64,000 bases of DNA, taken from NCBI GenBank assembly GCA_949291555.1, contig CASEWE010000006.1:43093-107092 (forward strand), given 5' to 3'. Source of the stretch: an uncultured Bacteroidales bacterium. GTDB taxonomy: Bacteria > Bacteroidota > Bacteroidia > Bacteroidales > P3. This document shows positions 44,182 to 54,313 of the stretch, in pieces. Both the position numbers and the translations under genes were made by a program. Below the pieces are notes generated by a model. The model searched no databases. It saw nothing but the letters and a program-made list of their open reading frames with translations, and was not told the origin of the DNA. The stretch's first letter is position 1; the number at the start of each line of letters is the position of its first letter.

Positions 44182-45285
44182 TCAGACATTGAAGCGGAAA
44201 TGCAGGATATCGCCATCCTGCACCACGTAATCCTTGCCCTCTACCGCCATTTTCCCGGCTTCCTTGCAGGAAGCCTCGCTCCGGTAGCGGACATAGTCAT
44301 CGTACTTGATCACTTCCGCCCGGATGAAACCTTTCTCGAAATCGGTGTGGATGATTCCGGCGGCTTGAGGCGCCTTCGTTCCCTTGCGGAACGTCCAAGC
44401 CCGGCTTTCGTCCGGCCCGGTCGTGAAATAGGTCTGCAAGTCGAGCAGGGCGTATGCCGCCTTGATAAGGCGGTTCACGCCCGATTCTTCCAAACCTATC
44501 TCGTCGAGGAACATCTTGCGCTCCTCGTAGGTCTCGAACTCGGCAATTTCGCTTTCGGTCTTGGCCGCCACGACCAGAATCCCCGCGTTTTCCGAAGCCA
44601 CGGCCGCACGGACGGCTTCCACATAGGCATTGCCTGTCTTGGCCGAAGCTTCGTCCACATTGCATACGTACAAGACCGGCTTGTTGGTCAGCAGGAAAAG
44701 CTCGCGCGACAACTTGATGTCTTCCTTGCTTTCCCATTGCACGGTCCGCGCGCTGACCCCTTGGGAAAGGACTTCCTTGTAGCGCTGCAGGATGCCCAAA
44801 AGCCGTTTCGCGTTCTTGTCCCCCCCGCTCTGGGCCTGTTTCTCGACCCGGCCTATCCGTCCCACCACCGTCTCCAGGTCTTTCAGCTGGAGCTCGGCAT
44901 CGATGATTTCCTTGTCCCGCACCGGGTCCACGCTGCCGTCCACATGCGTCACGTTCGCATCGTCGAAGCAACGCAGCACATGGATGATGGCATCGGTTTC
45001 ACGGATATTGGCCAGGAACTTGTTTCCCAAGCCTTCCCCCTGGCTGGCGCCTTTCACCAGACCGGCAATATCCACGATTTCCATCGTGGCCGGAATCACT
45101 TTTTTGGGATGATCGATTTCAGAGAGGACATTCAAACGCTCGTCGGGAACGGTAATGACCCCCACATTGGGCTCTATGGTGCAAAACGGGAAATTGGCTG
45201 CTTGTGCTTTGGCATTGCTCAAGCAATTGAACAGCGTGGACTTCCCCACGTTGGGCAATCCCACGATTCCGCAATTCAAAGACAT
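44182..45285 (-). CDS. ychF: Redox-regulated ATPase YchF (OLA1 family)
   Basis: 367 residues. A universally conserved P-loop enzyme of the Obg group that prefers ATP and binds ribosomes. G1 is GLPNVGKSTLFNCL, G3 DIAGL, and the fourth motif reads NVDE rather than NKxD, as expected for ATP use. A TGS domain forms the C terminus. It starts 83 bases downstream of gcvH. Confidence 0.95.
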   Translation of the reverse strand: MSLNCGIVGLPNVGKSTLFNCLSNAKAQAANFPFCTIEPNVGVITVPDERLNVLSEIDHPKKVIPATMEIVDIAGLVKGASQGEGLGNKFLANIRETDAIIHVLRCFDDANVTHVDGSVDPVRDKEIIDAELQLKDLETVVGRIGRVEKQAQSGGDKNAKRLLGILQRYKEVLSQGVSARTVQWESKEDIKLSRELFLLTNKPVLYVCNVDEASAKTGNAYVEAVRAAVASENAGILVVAAKTESEIAEFETYEERKMFLDEIGLEESGVNRLIKAAYALLDLQTYFTTGPDESRAWTFRKGTKAPQAAGIIHTDFEKGFIRAEVIKYDDYVRYRSEASCKEAGKMAVEGKDYVVQDGDILHFRFNV

Positions 45286-45368
45286 GGACGTATGTTTTTT
45301 CAGCTATGCCGAAAGGCTGCGGGCCGGCTTTCTGACGGAGCCGGCCCCGCAAACCCGGCTACCTGCCA

Positions 45369-45749
45369 TCAGGCCCCGATGCGGGCTTTGTAATCAGCGG
45401 CAGACAGCAAAGCATCTACTTCGGAAGGATTGCTCAGTTTCACTTTGATAATCCAGCCTTCCCCGTACGGATCGGAATTCACCAAAGCCGGATTGTCGGC
45501 CAGAGCGGGATTGAGTTCCAAGACTTCGCCGCCAGCCGGCAAGAGCAGTTCGGAAACCGTCTTCACGGCTTCGATATTGCCGAAAACATCGCCGCAAGCA
45601 AGCGTTTCGCCTTCGGTGGTGACGTCCACGAAAACGATGTCGCCCAACTCTTTCTGCGCGTAGTCGGTAATGCCTACCAAGGCCGTTTCGCCTTCCACCT
45701 TGATCCATTCGTGATCGGCGGTGTACTTGAGATTTTCAGGAAAATTCAT
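45369..45749 (-). CDS. gcvH: Glycine cleavage system H protein
   Basis: 126 residues. GcvH is the lipoyl carrier of the glycine cleavage complex. The lipoylated lysine is K63 in [11 protein letters not shown]. The N terminus has the usual YTADHEWI start. Other gcv genes are not in the window. It lies downstream of sprA on the same strand, an order found in several Bacteroidetes, with a 265-base gap that holds a direct repeat. Confidence 0.95.
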   Translation of the reverse strand: MNFPENLKYTADHEWIKVEGETALVGITDYAQKELGDIVFVDVTTEGETLACGDVFGNIEAVKTVSELLLPAGGEVLELNPALADNPALVNSDPYGEGWIIKVKLSNPSEVDALLSAADYKARIGA

Positions 45750-45942
45750 AGTCTTTGTATTTTGATTTTTCGTGATCTGCTTCGTGATCCGCCGCTACCC
45801 GGTTTCCCGGGAAGCAAAAGAAGCGGTAAAATTACGAATCTGTCCAAAATTCTGCAATCCCGGAACAAATTCCGCAATCTTGCACCTATGCCCGGAACAC
45901 GGCGCCCCAACGCCTCCCGGAGCAGCCCCGGCCGGAAGCAGG

Positions 45943-46030
45943 CCCGACCCTATTCGGTGAACCGGCAAGACCCTTGATGGCGGGCATGGTGCCCCGGACA
46001 ATGGGGGTCCGACCCTATTCGGTGAACCGG
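45943..46030. repeat. Direct repeat duplicating the sprA 3' end
   Basis: A 22-bp sequence (CCGACCCTATTCGGTGAACCGG on the plus strand is split here as CCGACCCTATT and CGGTGAACCGG) occurs at 45944-45965 and 46009-46030, 65 bases apart. The second copy covers the sprA stop codon and its last codons. It looks like a small tandem duplication at the end of sprA. Confidence 0.75.
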
Positions 46031-49000
46031 TAAGTGAGGCTGATGCCGCCTCGGCCGTTGCTGTTGTAGAACTGGTTGGCAATATAAGGCTTGTTCAAGG
46101 TCATGTCGTAAAAAAGCCGGGCCGCGATGTTGCGCGTGATTTCATACTCGGCATAGACATTGATCGAAGTAATGATAGCCCCTTCCGAAGGCGTATTGAT
46201 CATCTGGTCTATCTTGCGGAGCAGACGGATGTTGTCGCGGATGCTGAAATCGGCCCTGAGCACGATGTCGCTGCTGATGCGCCGTTTCCCGGCCCCGCCC
46301 GAATTGATCCGGAACCCTACGTTCTTTATCCGGTAGCCGGCCCCTATCACCCACTCCTTGGTCCGCTGTTCGGTAATCTGGTTGTTGACGAAACTCAAGC
46401 CTATCTGCCGGCTCTGCCGGTATTCGAAATTGAGCGAAAGGTCGTTGACAAAGGTCATGTTGATCTTGATCAAAGGCGAGAACTGCTCGCTCAGGACGAT
46501 TCCTTCCATGATGTAGCGCGAACGGAAATTCTCGCCCTCGTCCATGTTCTGCATGTAATCCATGGCATCCTCGTAAAGCAGGTTGTTGGTGTAAGCCCCC
46601 ACCGTGTACGAGGAACTGTAGGCATGCGAAATGGAAAAGTTCTTGAAAACCCGCCGCATGGCCCTTATCTTGGTCAAGCCCGAATAAGTCACCGACCAGT
46701 TGGGCATCGGGAATTTGTCCAAGGCCGAAAGCGACACCTTCTCCGCATCCCTTCCCGTATAGGCCGCTATCAAGGCGGGGATCATCACATCCTGGTTGTT
46801 CGACTTGTAGCCGAGCGGATACATGGCATTGGCGGCCGTATCGAAACGGTATTGCCCCGGACTGTAGCCGGGCATGTCGTTTTCCTGCGCCAAGCGTTCG
46901 GCTATGACAAGGCGGTTGTCGAGGAAATCCTGGAAGGTCTTGTCGAAATAATCCTCGTCAAAAGGCCGGAAAGCCGTCCCGATCATGATATTGGTCACAT
47001 TGTAGCTCCCGTTGAGCTGCGGGTTGGTCTCGACAAAATCCCCGAAAATATTGTTGTACGTATAATACGAAGAACTGTTTTCCACCCGGCTGTACCCGAA
47101 ATTCACCGTTACGCGGAAATCCCGGAAAGGCTCCAAGGAAATCTGGGCATCCACGCTCTCGGTAAACTGCTGGTAAAACGGCTGGGTAAGCAGGCTGTCG
47201 GTGGAAAGCCATCCGTTCAGGGCCGCTTTCTGGCGTATGTCGGCTTGCGAGCCGAACACGGCAAAGCCCCATCCCGGAGCGTTCTGGGAAAAGTTGACCC
47301 CGAACAAGTCCGGTTCGGGCATGAAGCCGGGCAAGGTGGTACCGGCATTGCGGTTCCATGAAATATTGGCATCGCGCACCAGCATCAAGAAACGGAGCGC
47401 CCCTTTGTAGATGGTTTCGAACACGCTCGTTTCCTCCTCCTCGTTGCCCTGCTGCTGTCCACGGGCCATGACCGAGTTGCTCCGTCCTATCCGGTTCCGG
47501 CTCCGGTTGTTCCCATTGATTTTTTGCAGGAAAGGAATCTTGTTGTAGAGGTTCACGAAATTGGCCGACCCGCTCACGGAAATATTCTGGCTGTTGGATA
47601 TGATGTTCCCCAATCGTTCCTGGGTGGCCAAAGCCCCGCCTTCCCAGCGGTAAATGGCATTATAGGCCGCATTTCCCTCTATCCAGTCGAGTACCGGGAT
47701 CTTGTTGATAGGCAAGGTATAGGTAGCCCCGAGGTTCTGGTCGAAATTGGTCATGCTGCCGCCCCCGAGGAAACTGCGCCAGACGGAATCCCGCTTGTCG
47801 ACGGTATTGATCCGCCCGGGAGGTTCCTTCAAGTACGAATTGGCATTGGCCGAATAATTGAGGCTTATCGACTTGGTTATATCGTACCGGAAATTGTAAT
47901 TGCGGGTCCAGTCGAAACGCTTGTAATAGCTGGTCGGCATCAGAATGTCCCAATCGGTGTTCTTGTTGCGCATCTTGCTCTCGGCAAATTCCCGTTCCAC
48001 CTCCATGTTGAACGAGAACATGTTGGGAATATAATTGATGTTAAGGTCGGTCAATATGGCCGCCCAGGGACTCTCGGCCAGCTTGGTCTTCGAAAAGGGC
48101 TCGAAGAACTTGGAGGAAGTGGAGTAATCGTAGCCGATTCCTCCCCGATGGATGGTCTGGTTGTCGAACTCCATGTCTTCATCGCGGTGCACCACGCTGG
48201 AATACGCGTAGGAGACATTGAAATTCTCTATATCCCAGAACTGAGGCTGCTTCTCGGACGAAGTCCGCTCCTTGCGCACATTCATCAAGTTGACATTCTG
48301 CCGGACCGTATAATCCTGGATCGCCTTCTTGAATTCCTTCTTTTCCGCCTCGGAAGCATAGGAAGCCAGCTCGTTCTTGGTTTCCACGTCGGGGTCGAGC
48401 GGATTGTACTTGGGGTTGCTGATGGTCGTAGACAAATCATAATGGACAGGGAGCCTCAAACCGGCCTTCTCCGGAACGAAACGTCCCAGTTCGAGGTCTA
48501 CGGCGACATCGTACGAACCGGTATTGCTCTGCGAAAGGTCGGTCAGCTTCTGCTCGAGCTGCCCGAAATTGGCCTGGGTGTAGGAACCGGCCACCGAAAC
48601 CCGGCCGATATCGCCCAACGTGGCTTGCGCCCGCGCCGTAGCCGCCACCCCGCCCTCTTTCTTGAATTCGTTCAGGCTGAACTCGTTCACCCATACCTCA
48701 ACCGACTTGGCCTGCCCGTCGTCGGAGTCGCCCGGACGCATCTTCTTCGGATTGCGCAAACCGATCATGATCGACTTGACCGCGCTTATGGACGGCGTAC
48801 CTTTGACCGAATACGTGGCTTTGCCTATCTGTTCGGAATAAACCGTGGAATAGGAAGTGGTACCCTGTTCGCGCATGAACTGGTTCCGCCTTTCCTTCAC
48901 CGCGACCAATTCCCGAAGGTCGATTTCCACCTTGTTCGCTTCGGGCCAGACCAGGTTGCGCGAACTCTGCCCCCATTGGGTATAGCTCAGGGGAATCTCG

Positions 49001-52000
49001 TATTCGTAATAGTTGTCGTTGTAATCGGCCCCCAGGCGCACAAGCAGGTGAATATCGCCATCCACGGCAAGATCCATCTCGTTGACCTTTTCCATGTGCA
49101 CGAACATCTCCACCTTCTTGAATTGCCGCATGTCGTAAGAGGTGTTCTTGTAGATGCCCCGGGCATCGCCATCGGCCAGGTTTTCCACTTTCAGGCTCAA
49201 AGACTGCTCGTTCATCTCCACATTGTTCTGCGAAGAGGGATCTATCACCCGTTCGATACCGGGAGGAAGCACGTAATTGATAGGCTGCCGGCTGCTATTC
49301 TCTTCCACGCTCACGGTCGACACCTCGAAAGTAGTCTGCGCCCCGCCCGGAACATGCTCGCCGCTTTCCAGCAGCGAATTTTCGTATTTCCTCCAATCGG
49401 AACGGATCAGATCCAGCGAGGCGAAACGCAGGATGACCGGATCCCGGAATCCTTTGAGGAACATGCGCACGAATCGCACCGATTGCAAGTTCTGCATCTG
49501 TCCCACCACCTTCGAAGGCTCCTTGACCGGTACTTTGAACTGGTACCATTTCACCTTGGCTTGCTCCTTGTTGGCCAACGTCACGGTGGCCTCCCGGATG
49601 TCGGTGATGTAGTTCTCCCCGATGCGCATCTGCCCCGGGTCGAGCGGAACCTCGTACTGGTAGTAATTCTCGGCCTCGTTGAGCGTATTGTCTTCGCTGA
49701 TGTCTTCCGTATTCGGGTAATTGGTCTGCTGGGTAGGGTAGTTTTCCGGATTATCCTCGTTCGAAGGCGAGTTCCCTTCGGGATTGTTGTAGTATTTGTA
49801 GCGGTCGGCTATCTTGGTAAGGGAATGCTGGACCGTGTCCCAGAAGCCGCGGCGGAAATAAGCGTAATCGTCGGAAGAAGGGTCTTCGTAAGCATCCCGG
49901 TATGCCTGCGAGTTCTGCCCGCCGCTGAGCGCGGCGGCCAGTTCGTTCAAGTAGCCGGAAAAGAACGCCCGTTCGTCCTCCGACCTCAATCCGTCCAAGC
50001 CTATGTCCTGGTAACGGCGCGAAGCCGGGTCGTTGTCGAAACTGTTCACGATAGCCTGCTGCGAAGGCACGCGCCCCCACTGGGTTTCCTCCACGTTCTC
50101 CACCAAGGCGGACGTAGGCATGCCGTGTTCGAAAGCCTTGCGCCCGTCGCGCAAGACATCTTCGGAAATATCCCCCAGGTTGAAGTACAAGGTACCGCCC
50201 GAATGCCTGGGATTGCCGCCCAAGCCGTCCTGGCCGATGAAAGGGTCCATCATCCAGAACTCGATATACTCCACGTTGGCCGCCTCGAAATCGGTATTGT
50301 TCACCTTGCGCATGATACCGCCCCAACGGCTTTCAGGCGCATTGAGGCTGCCATCGGGCGCCACGCCCGCCGTCACGCCCGCCACCGGCGAGACATCGTA
50401 GTTGTACGGCCCCCTTTCGGAAGGGTAATAAGCCAGGTTGAGGATGGTCAGCGTCTGGGATTCGCTCGATGAAAGCTCCCGCGTCGGGAAAACCTCCGTT
50501 ACTAAGACCCGGCGGGTGTAATGCTCGGAAAGATCCTCCAAGGTTATGTTGTCGGGCCGGGCGCTGCTATAGAAAAGCGGATCGACCGTATACCAGGCAA
50601 GCTTGGCGCGGTTCCGGCCGGTCACGGTGGTGGAAGCGAAACGGTCGGCCGATTCCGGGAAGAGGTCGTTCTGCTTCTGCGGCGTGCTGGCCAGGAACCA
50701 TGTATACGGCTCTTTCATATTGATGGAACTCTTGCTGCCCTCGAAGTCGTCGATATACGTGATCCCCTCTTTCCCGATAGCCCGGGAATGCCCCGGAAGG
50801 AAATGGGCGAATTCGCCGTACAGGCTCAAGCGGGACGGGGTCTTGCTGTCCTCGAACGGCAGGATGGCATCCACCGCCTTGGTCAGCCAGCGGCTCTCCC
50901 GGTCGTAAGAAGCATCGAACCCGTAGATCGTATTGGAAATAGGCTCCTCCCCGTAATTCACTTTCTGCGTCAGGGCGCTTTGGTGGAGGTTCATCAAGGT
51001 TGCCCCCACATAAAAATCGGGACTGAAGAAATGCTCCACGCGCAAGCCCATCATCCGCTTGGTGAGAAGGCTGTTCGACATGCTCTCCGTCTTGATGTCG
51101 ATCGGGACTCCCGAATTAAGCACTCCGGGATTGATAATCTGCACGATACCGGCCGAATAATTGACCGTGTAATCGACATTTTCCACCAAAGGCGTATTGC
51201 CGGCCATGACCTTGACCGAACCCTGGGGCAGGTTGTAGACCCCCAGGTTGATTTCGCTCCCGCCGGCGGCTTTGTAGCTGCCCACGAACGAATACTTGTT
51301 CTTCTCGCTATACTGCTGGGCTTCGGTCTTGGTCATGCGGTACAGCTCGTCGAAACGGTACTTCTGCGCCGCCACGCTGTCTCCCCCGAACATTTCCACC
51401 AAATCCCGCCCGAAAGGCTCCGGCCAAGGCAGGTAAACCAAGCCTTTGTCCGACTGCACGTAACCGGCCCCGGAAGCCGCCCCGTCGATGTAGTCGAACA
51501 TCCCGTCGGGGTTGGCGTTCTGCTGCCCGTCGAGGTTGTCGACCCCGAAAACCTGTATCAAAGGTATCCCGCTCCGAGGCCCGTCGGTGAAATAACCGCT
51601 GGGCACCCCGCGCTCATTGCCCGAATACATGATGTTGAACCGGAAATCTTCCCCGCTAAGCTGGTAGGTGTTGAGCGAGTAAACATTCTTCATCATCAAG
51701 TCCCACAGCGGTATCTCTGTATTGAGCACCGAAGACTTGAGCAATTTCACGATCAGCACCTGCGGGTCGTTGATGCCTTGGTCGGAAAATTCCCCTACCT
51801 GGTACACCGTCGGGTCGCCCACTATCTGGTACTGGAACGCCACCGCCAGCACCTGGTCGGTTCCCAAAGTCTGGTTGAGGGTGATGAACCCCAAGCGGGG
51901 ATTGAACGTGTACTCGGTAGGGTCCAAGCGGCGGGCGCTTTCCACCTTCTCGTATTCCCGCCCGTTGGTATAGCCTCTCCCGCCCAAGTACTGGCTCACG

Positions 52001-53373
52001 GTATTGAGGTCGCGCATGCTGTTCTTGTTCAGCACGCGCAACAGATCGTTCGACTTGTCCTGGTCCGGATAACGGGCCGAAGGATTCCCGTGCAGGTTCG
52101 AGGCCAAGGGCTTGTTTTCCCCCAAGTCGGTAAAAGCCACGATATTGCGGTTGTTCTGCACCGGCGAGCCGATATTGGTCACCCAGACCTCGATCTTGGT
52201 TATCGTGATGCGGCTGTTGACCAAGGGCAGCTGGGAGAGCGCTTCGTGGTAATGGTCCCGGAAATACTGGGCAATGAAGAAGTGCCGGTTTTCCTCGTAT
52301 TCATCGGCCTTGATTTCGAACTCGGTGCTCTGGGCCCCGCCTTCCACCCGGATGTTGGTGCTCTCCGAGCGCTGCTCCGAAAAGACCCCGGTGATATACG
52401 TCTTGCCGAATTGCAAGCGAGCCTTTATCCCGAAGAGTTCCTGCACCCCGCTGATGAGCGTGGTGTTGAGCGGGAAATCCACATTCCCCGCGCTGATGCT
52501 CTTCACGATCTCGTCTTCCTTGCCTTCATATTCCAGCTTGAATTTGTTGTCGAACTGGAAAAGGGCCTCGGTGTTATGGCTGATATCGAACTTGACCCGG
52601 TCGGCGATCGTGGCGTTGAGATTGATGTTTATGTCGGACGAGAAATCGAAATTGAACGTCCGGCGGTGGCGGATATCCAAAGCCGGGTCGTCGCGCCGGG
52701 TTCCCACGAAAGCGAAATCCAGCCCGATGGAGCCGTTCAGGTCGAATTTGATGAAGTCTTCGCCCAGGAGTTCGTCGAGGAAATCGGTATTGATGTTCAA
52801 TCCGGGAATAAGGCCGCCCAAGCCCGAAGAAGTGGTCGGCGTGTAATCGGCCTTGGCTTTCCAATAATCGCGGATAGCCCGGTCCATGTCGTACTTGAGG
52901 TACTCGTCCAGGCTCATGCTGCGCCGGGACAGGACCAGATCGCCCATCTTGCGCACCACGACGTATTCGTTGGCGGCCGGGTCGTACTGGATTTCTTCCG
53001 TGATCGGGCTCTTGAAATAAAGATTCTTGTCTTGCGGAAGGTCCTGGTGCGGATCCGCTTGCGGTATGGGATACGGGAGCGTGTCTTCCTGGTTCTGCCC
53101 GGAAGCCGGAGCTGGGTAGGAAGCCTCCGCAGAAAGCCCGGGTGATGCAACCGATCCCGCCCCTTGGCCCGCCAACGCTCCCTCGCTGCCTCCGGAATAA
53201 AAAGCCTCGTACAGGTAAGCCGCCACCTGCGGCATGTCTTCCCATTGCGGAGGCAAAGGCAAATCCCGGTTGAGCACCGCCGAACGGGCATACGCCCGGT
53301 TCAACCCGGAGGCAAGCAAAGCCGCCCCCAAGGCAAGAAGGATGCCATACAACCAATACTTCAGCATAATCAC
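46015..53373 (-). CDS. sprA: T9SS outer membrane translocon SprA (Sov)
   Basis: 2,452 residues, close to Flavobacterium SprA (about 2,400) and Porphyromonas Sov (about 2,500). SprA is a huge single-chain beta barrel that carries folded cargo with type IX sorting tails across the outer membrane. An N-terminal hydrophobic segment (about 5-25) is followed by a SprA N-terminal region (MGDLVLSRRSMSLDEYL; GLGGLIPGLNINTDFLDELL) and two SprA-type repeats (for example ARLQFGKTYITGVFSEQRS and NNQITEQRTKEWVIGAGYR). It ends with LTYRFTE. It lies 18 bases after ruvA and shares its promoter. A 22-bp piece of its 3' end is repeated downstream. Confidence 0.96.
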   Translation of the reverse strand: MIMLKYWLYGILLALGAALLASGLNRAYARSAVLNRDLPLPPQWEDMPQVAAYLYEAFYSGGSEGALAGQGAGSVASPGLSAEASYPAPASGQNQEDTLPYPIPQADPHQDLPQDKNLYFKSPITEEIQYDPAANEYVVVRKMGDLVLSRRSMSLDEYLKYDMDRAIRDYWKAKADYTPTTSSGLGGLIPGLNINTDFLDELLGEDFIKFDLNGSIGLDFAFVGTRRDDPALDIRHRRTFNFDFSSDININLNATIADRVKFDISHNTEALFQFDNKFKLEYEGKEDEIVKSISAGNVDFPLNTTLISGVQELFGIKARLQFGKTYITGVFSEQRSESTNIRVEGGAQSTEFEIKADEYEENRHFFIAQYFRDHYHEALSQLPLVNSRITITKIEVWVTNIGSPVQNNRNIVAFTDLGENKPLASNLHGNPSARYPDQDKSNDLLRVLNKNSMRDLNTVSQYLGGRGYTNGREYEKVESARRLDPTEYTFNPRLGFITLNQTLGTDQVLAVAFQYQIVGDPTVYQVGEFSDQGINDPQVLIVKLLKSSVLNTEIPLWDLMMKNVYSLNTYQLSGEDFRFNIMYSGNERGVPSGYFTDGPRSGIPLIQVFGVDNLDGQQNANPDGMFDYIDGAASGAGYVQSDKGLVYLPWPEPFGRDLVEMFGGDSVAAQKYRFDELYRMTKTEAQQYSEKNKYSFVGSYKAAGGSEINLGVYNLPQGSVKVMAGNTPLVENVDYTVNYSAGIVQIINPGVLNSGVPIDIKTESMSNSLLTKRMMGLRVEHFFSPDFYVGATLMNLHQSALTQKVNYGEEPISNTIYGFDASYDRESRWLTKAVDAILPFEDSKTPSRLSLYGEFAHFLPGHSRAIGKEGITYIDDFEGSKSSINMKEPYTWFLASTPQKQNDLFPESADRFASTTVTGRNRAKLAWYTVDPLFYSSARPDNITLEDLSEHYTRRVLVTEVFPTRELSSSESQTLTILNLAYYPSERGPYNYDVSPVAGVTAGVAPDGSLNAPESRWGGIMRKVNNTDFEAANVEYIEFWMMDPFIGQDGLGGNPRHSGGTLYFNLGDISEDVLRDGRKAFEHGMPTSALVENVEETQWGRVPSQQAIVNSFDNDPASRRYQDIGLDGLRSEDERAFFSGYLNELAAALSGGQNSQAYRDAYEDPSSDDYAYFRRGFWDTVQHSLTKIADRYKYYNNPEGNSPSNEDNPENYPTQQTNYPNTEDISEDNTLNEAENYYQYEVPLDPGQMRIGENYITDIREATVTLANKEQAKVKWYQFKVPVKEPSKVVGQMQNLQSVRFVRMFLKGFRDPVILRFASLDLIRSDWRKYENSLLESGEHVPGGAQTTFEVSTVSVEENSSRQPINYVLPPGIERVIDPSSQNNVEMNEQSLSLKVENLADGDARGIYKNTSYDMRQFKKVEMFVHMEKVNEMDLAVDGDIHLLVRLGADYNDNYYEYEIPLSYTQWGQSSRNLVWPEANKVEIDLRELVAVKERRNQFMREQGTTSYSTVYSEQIGKATYSVKGTPSISAVKSIMIGLRNPKKMRPGDSDDGQAKSVEVWVNEFSLNEFKKEGGVAATARAQATLGDIGRVSVAGSYTQANFGQLEQKLTDLSQSNTGSYDVAVDLELGRFVPEKAGLRLPVHYDLSTTISNPKYNPLDPDVETKNELASYASEAEKKEFKKAIQDYTVRQNVNLMNVRKERTSSEKQPQFWDIENFNVSYAYSSVVHRDEDMEFDNQTIHRGGIGYDYSTSSKFFEPFSKTKLAESPWAAILTDLNINYIPNMFSFNMEVEREFAESKMRNKNTDWDILMPTSYYKRFDWTRNYNFRYDITKSISLNYSANANSYLKEPPGRINTVDKRDSVWRSFLGGGSMTNFDQNLGATYTLPINKIPVLDWIEGNAAYNAIYRWEGGALATQERLGNIISNSQNISVSGSANFVNLYNKIPFLQKINGNNRSRNRIGRSNSVMARGQQQGNEEEETSVFETIYKGALRFLMLVRDANISWNRNAGTTLPGFMPEPDLFGVNFSQNAPGWGFAVFGSQADIRQKAALNGWLSTDSLLTQPFYQQFTESVDAQISLEPFRDFRVTVNFGYSRVENSSSYYTYNNIFGDFVETNPQLNGSYNVTNIMIGTAFRPFDEDYFDKTFQDFLDNRLVIAERLAQENDMPGYSPGQYRFDTAANAMYPLGYKSNNQDVMIPALIAAYTGRDAEKVSLSALDKFPMPNWSVTYSGLTKIRAMRRVFKNFSISHAYSSSYTVGAYTNNLLYEDAMDYMQNMDEGENFRSRYIMEGIVLSEQFSPLIKINMTFVNDLSLNFEYRQSRQIGLSFVNNQITEQRTKEWVIGAGYRIKNVGFRINSGGAGKRRISSDIVLRADFSIRDNIRLLRKIDQMINTPSEGAIITSINVYAEYEITRNIAARLFYDMTLNKPYIANQFYNSNGRGGISLTYRFTE

Positions 53374-53391
53374 AAATTCAAAGGGTCGGTC

Positions 53392-53979
53392 TTATAACAT
53401 CCGCAATGCCTGTTTGATTATTTCTTCCGTGGCCGCTCCGGGCGAGGCGGCCAGAAGGGAATCCACCGCTTTTTCCACGGCAGCTTTGGCAAAACCCAAA
53501 GTCACCAAAGCCGCCACCGCCTCTTGCCGTTCTTCCCGGAGCTGAGGCAGCAGGGAGCCGTCTTCCAAGGGAAGTTCCCGCTTGGAGAGACGATCGCGCA
53601 AATCCACGATGATGCGCTGCGCGGTTTTCATTCCTATGCCCTTGACTGATTGTATTTTCTTCACATCGCCATTGAGAATGGCATTGGCCGTTGCTTCCGG
53701 GCTGAGGGTGGAAAGAATGACCCGGGCCGTATTGGCGCCTACCCCCGATACGGAGATGAGCTGCAGGAAAAGTTCCTTCTCCGCCTTGTCGGCGAAACCG
53801 AACAGAAGCAAGGCGTCTTCCCGTACCGCCTGGTAAATCCAAAGCCGAACCTGTGCCTTGTCCTTGATTTTTGCATAGGTATTGAGCGAAACATGGATCT
53901 CGTAACCCACCCCCCCGCAATCGAGGGTAACGCAAGCCGGATTATGTTCCGTGAGTTTTCCTTCTATGTAGGTGTACAT
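53392..53979 (-). CDS. ruvA: Holliday junction branch migration protein RuvA
   Basis: 195 residues. RuvA binds four-way DNA junctions and loads RuvB. The OB-fold N terminus (MYTYIEGKL), two helix-hairpin-helix motifs (VSGVGANTARVIL and VKGIGMKTAQRIIVDL) and the C-terminal three-helix domain are all present. ruvB is not in the window. It is directly upstream of sprA; ruvA-sprA is a known arrangement in Bacteroidetes. Confidence 0.95.
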   Translation of the reverse strand: MYTYIEGKLTEHNPACVTLDCGGVGYEIHVSLNTYAKIKDKAQVRLWIYQAVREDALLLFGFADKAEKELFLQLISVSGVGANTARVILSTLSPEATANAILNGDVKKIQSVKGIGMKTAQRIIVDLRDRLSKRELPLEDGSLLPQLREERQEAVAALVTLGFAKAAVEKAVDSLLAASPGAATEEIIKQALRML

Positions 53980-54002
53980 GCCCTGCTTTCCTGACGCAAA
54001 CG

Positions 54003-54039
54003 AACCGGCAAATATACCGGTTTGACCTCATATATGCAA
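54003..54039 (-). promoter_or_regulatory. ruvA-sprA promoter with -7 box inside a dyad
   Basis: On the minus strand TTG (54037-54039), 20 bases, then TATATTTG (54009-54016), a full -7 match. The -7 box is flanked by perfect 6-bp inverted repeats, AACCGG (54003-54008) and CCGGTT (54017-54022). Transcription would start near 54002, about 22 bases before ruvA. Confidence 0.72.
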
Positions 54040-54227
54040 CTTTCACATCGACAGCCCGCCACGCCCGCGCATCGCTCCCGGGCTTCCGGATTCGGGTAAG
54101 CCTTCCTCGCCCTCGCTTCCCGGGAAAAGCAACGACCCGGGGCCTGCCCGCGATCCCGCAACTTCCCAAAAAACAAAAGGCAGGATATTATTGTCGCGAC
54201 TTTCTTTTTCTGTTTCAGAAATTTTCC

Positions 54228-54246
54228 GTTCCTTTGTAAAGGGAAC
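54228..54246. promoter_or_regulatory. Inverted repeat in the ruvA upstream region
   Basis: GTTCC-TTT and AAA-GGGAAC face each other around GT with a one-base bulge. It lies in the 668-base gap between ruvA and the plus-strand cargo gene. It could be an operator; no promoter consensus is next to it. Confidence 0.35.
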
Positions 54247-54313
54247 AAAAACAAGAAAAGATGTAAGAGACAAGCATCCATATCACACATAACGCAAGCA
54301 ACTTGCAGACAAG

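Noticed and set aside
47524..53145. Two long open frames (982 and 874 codons) antisense to sprA
   Set aside because: They lie fully inside sprA, have no family features, and arise from the third-base G/C bias.
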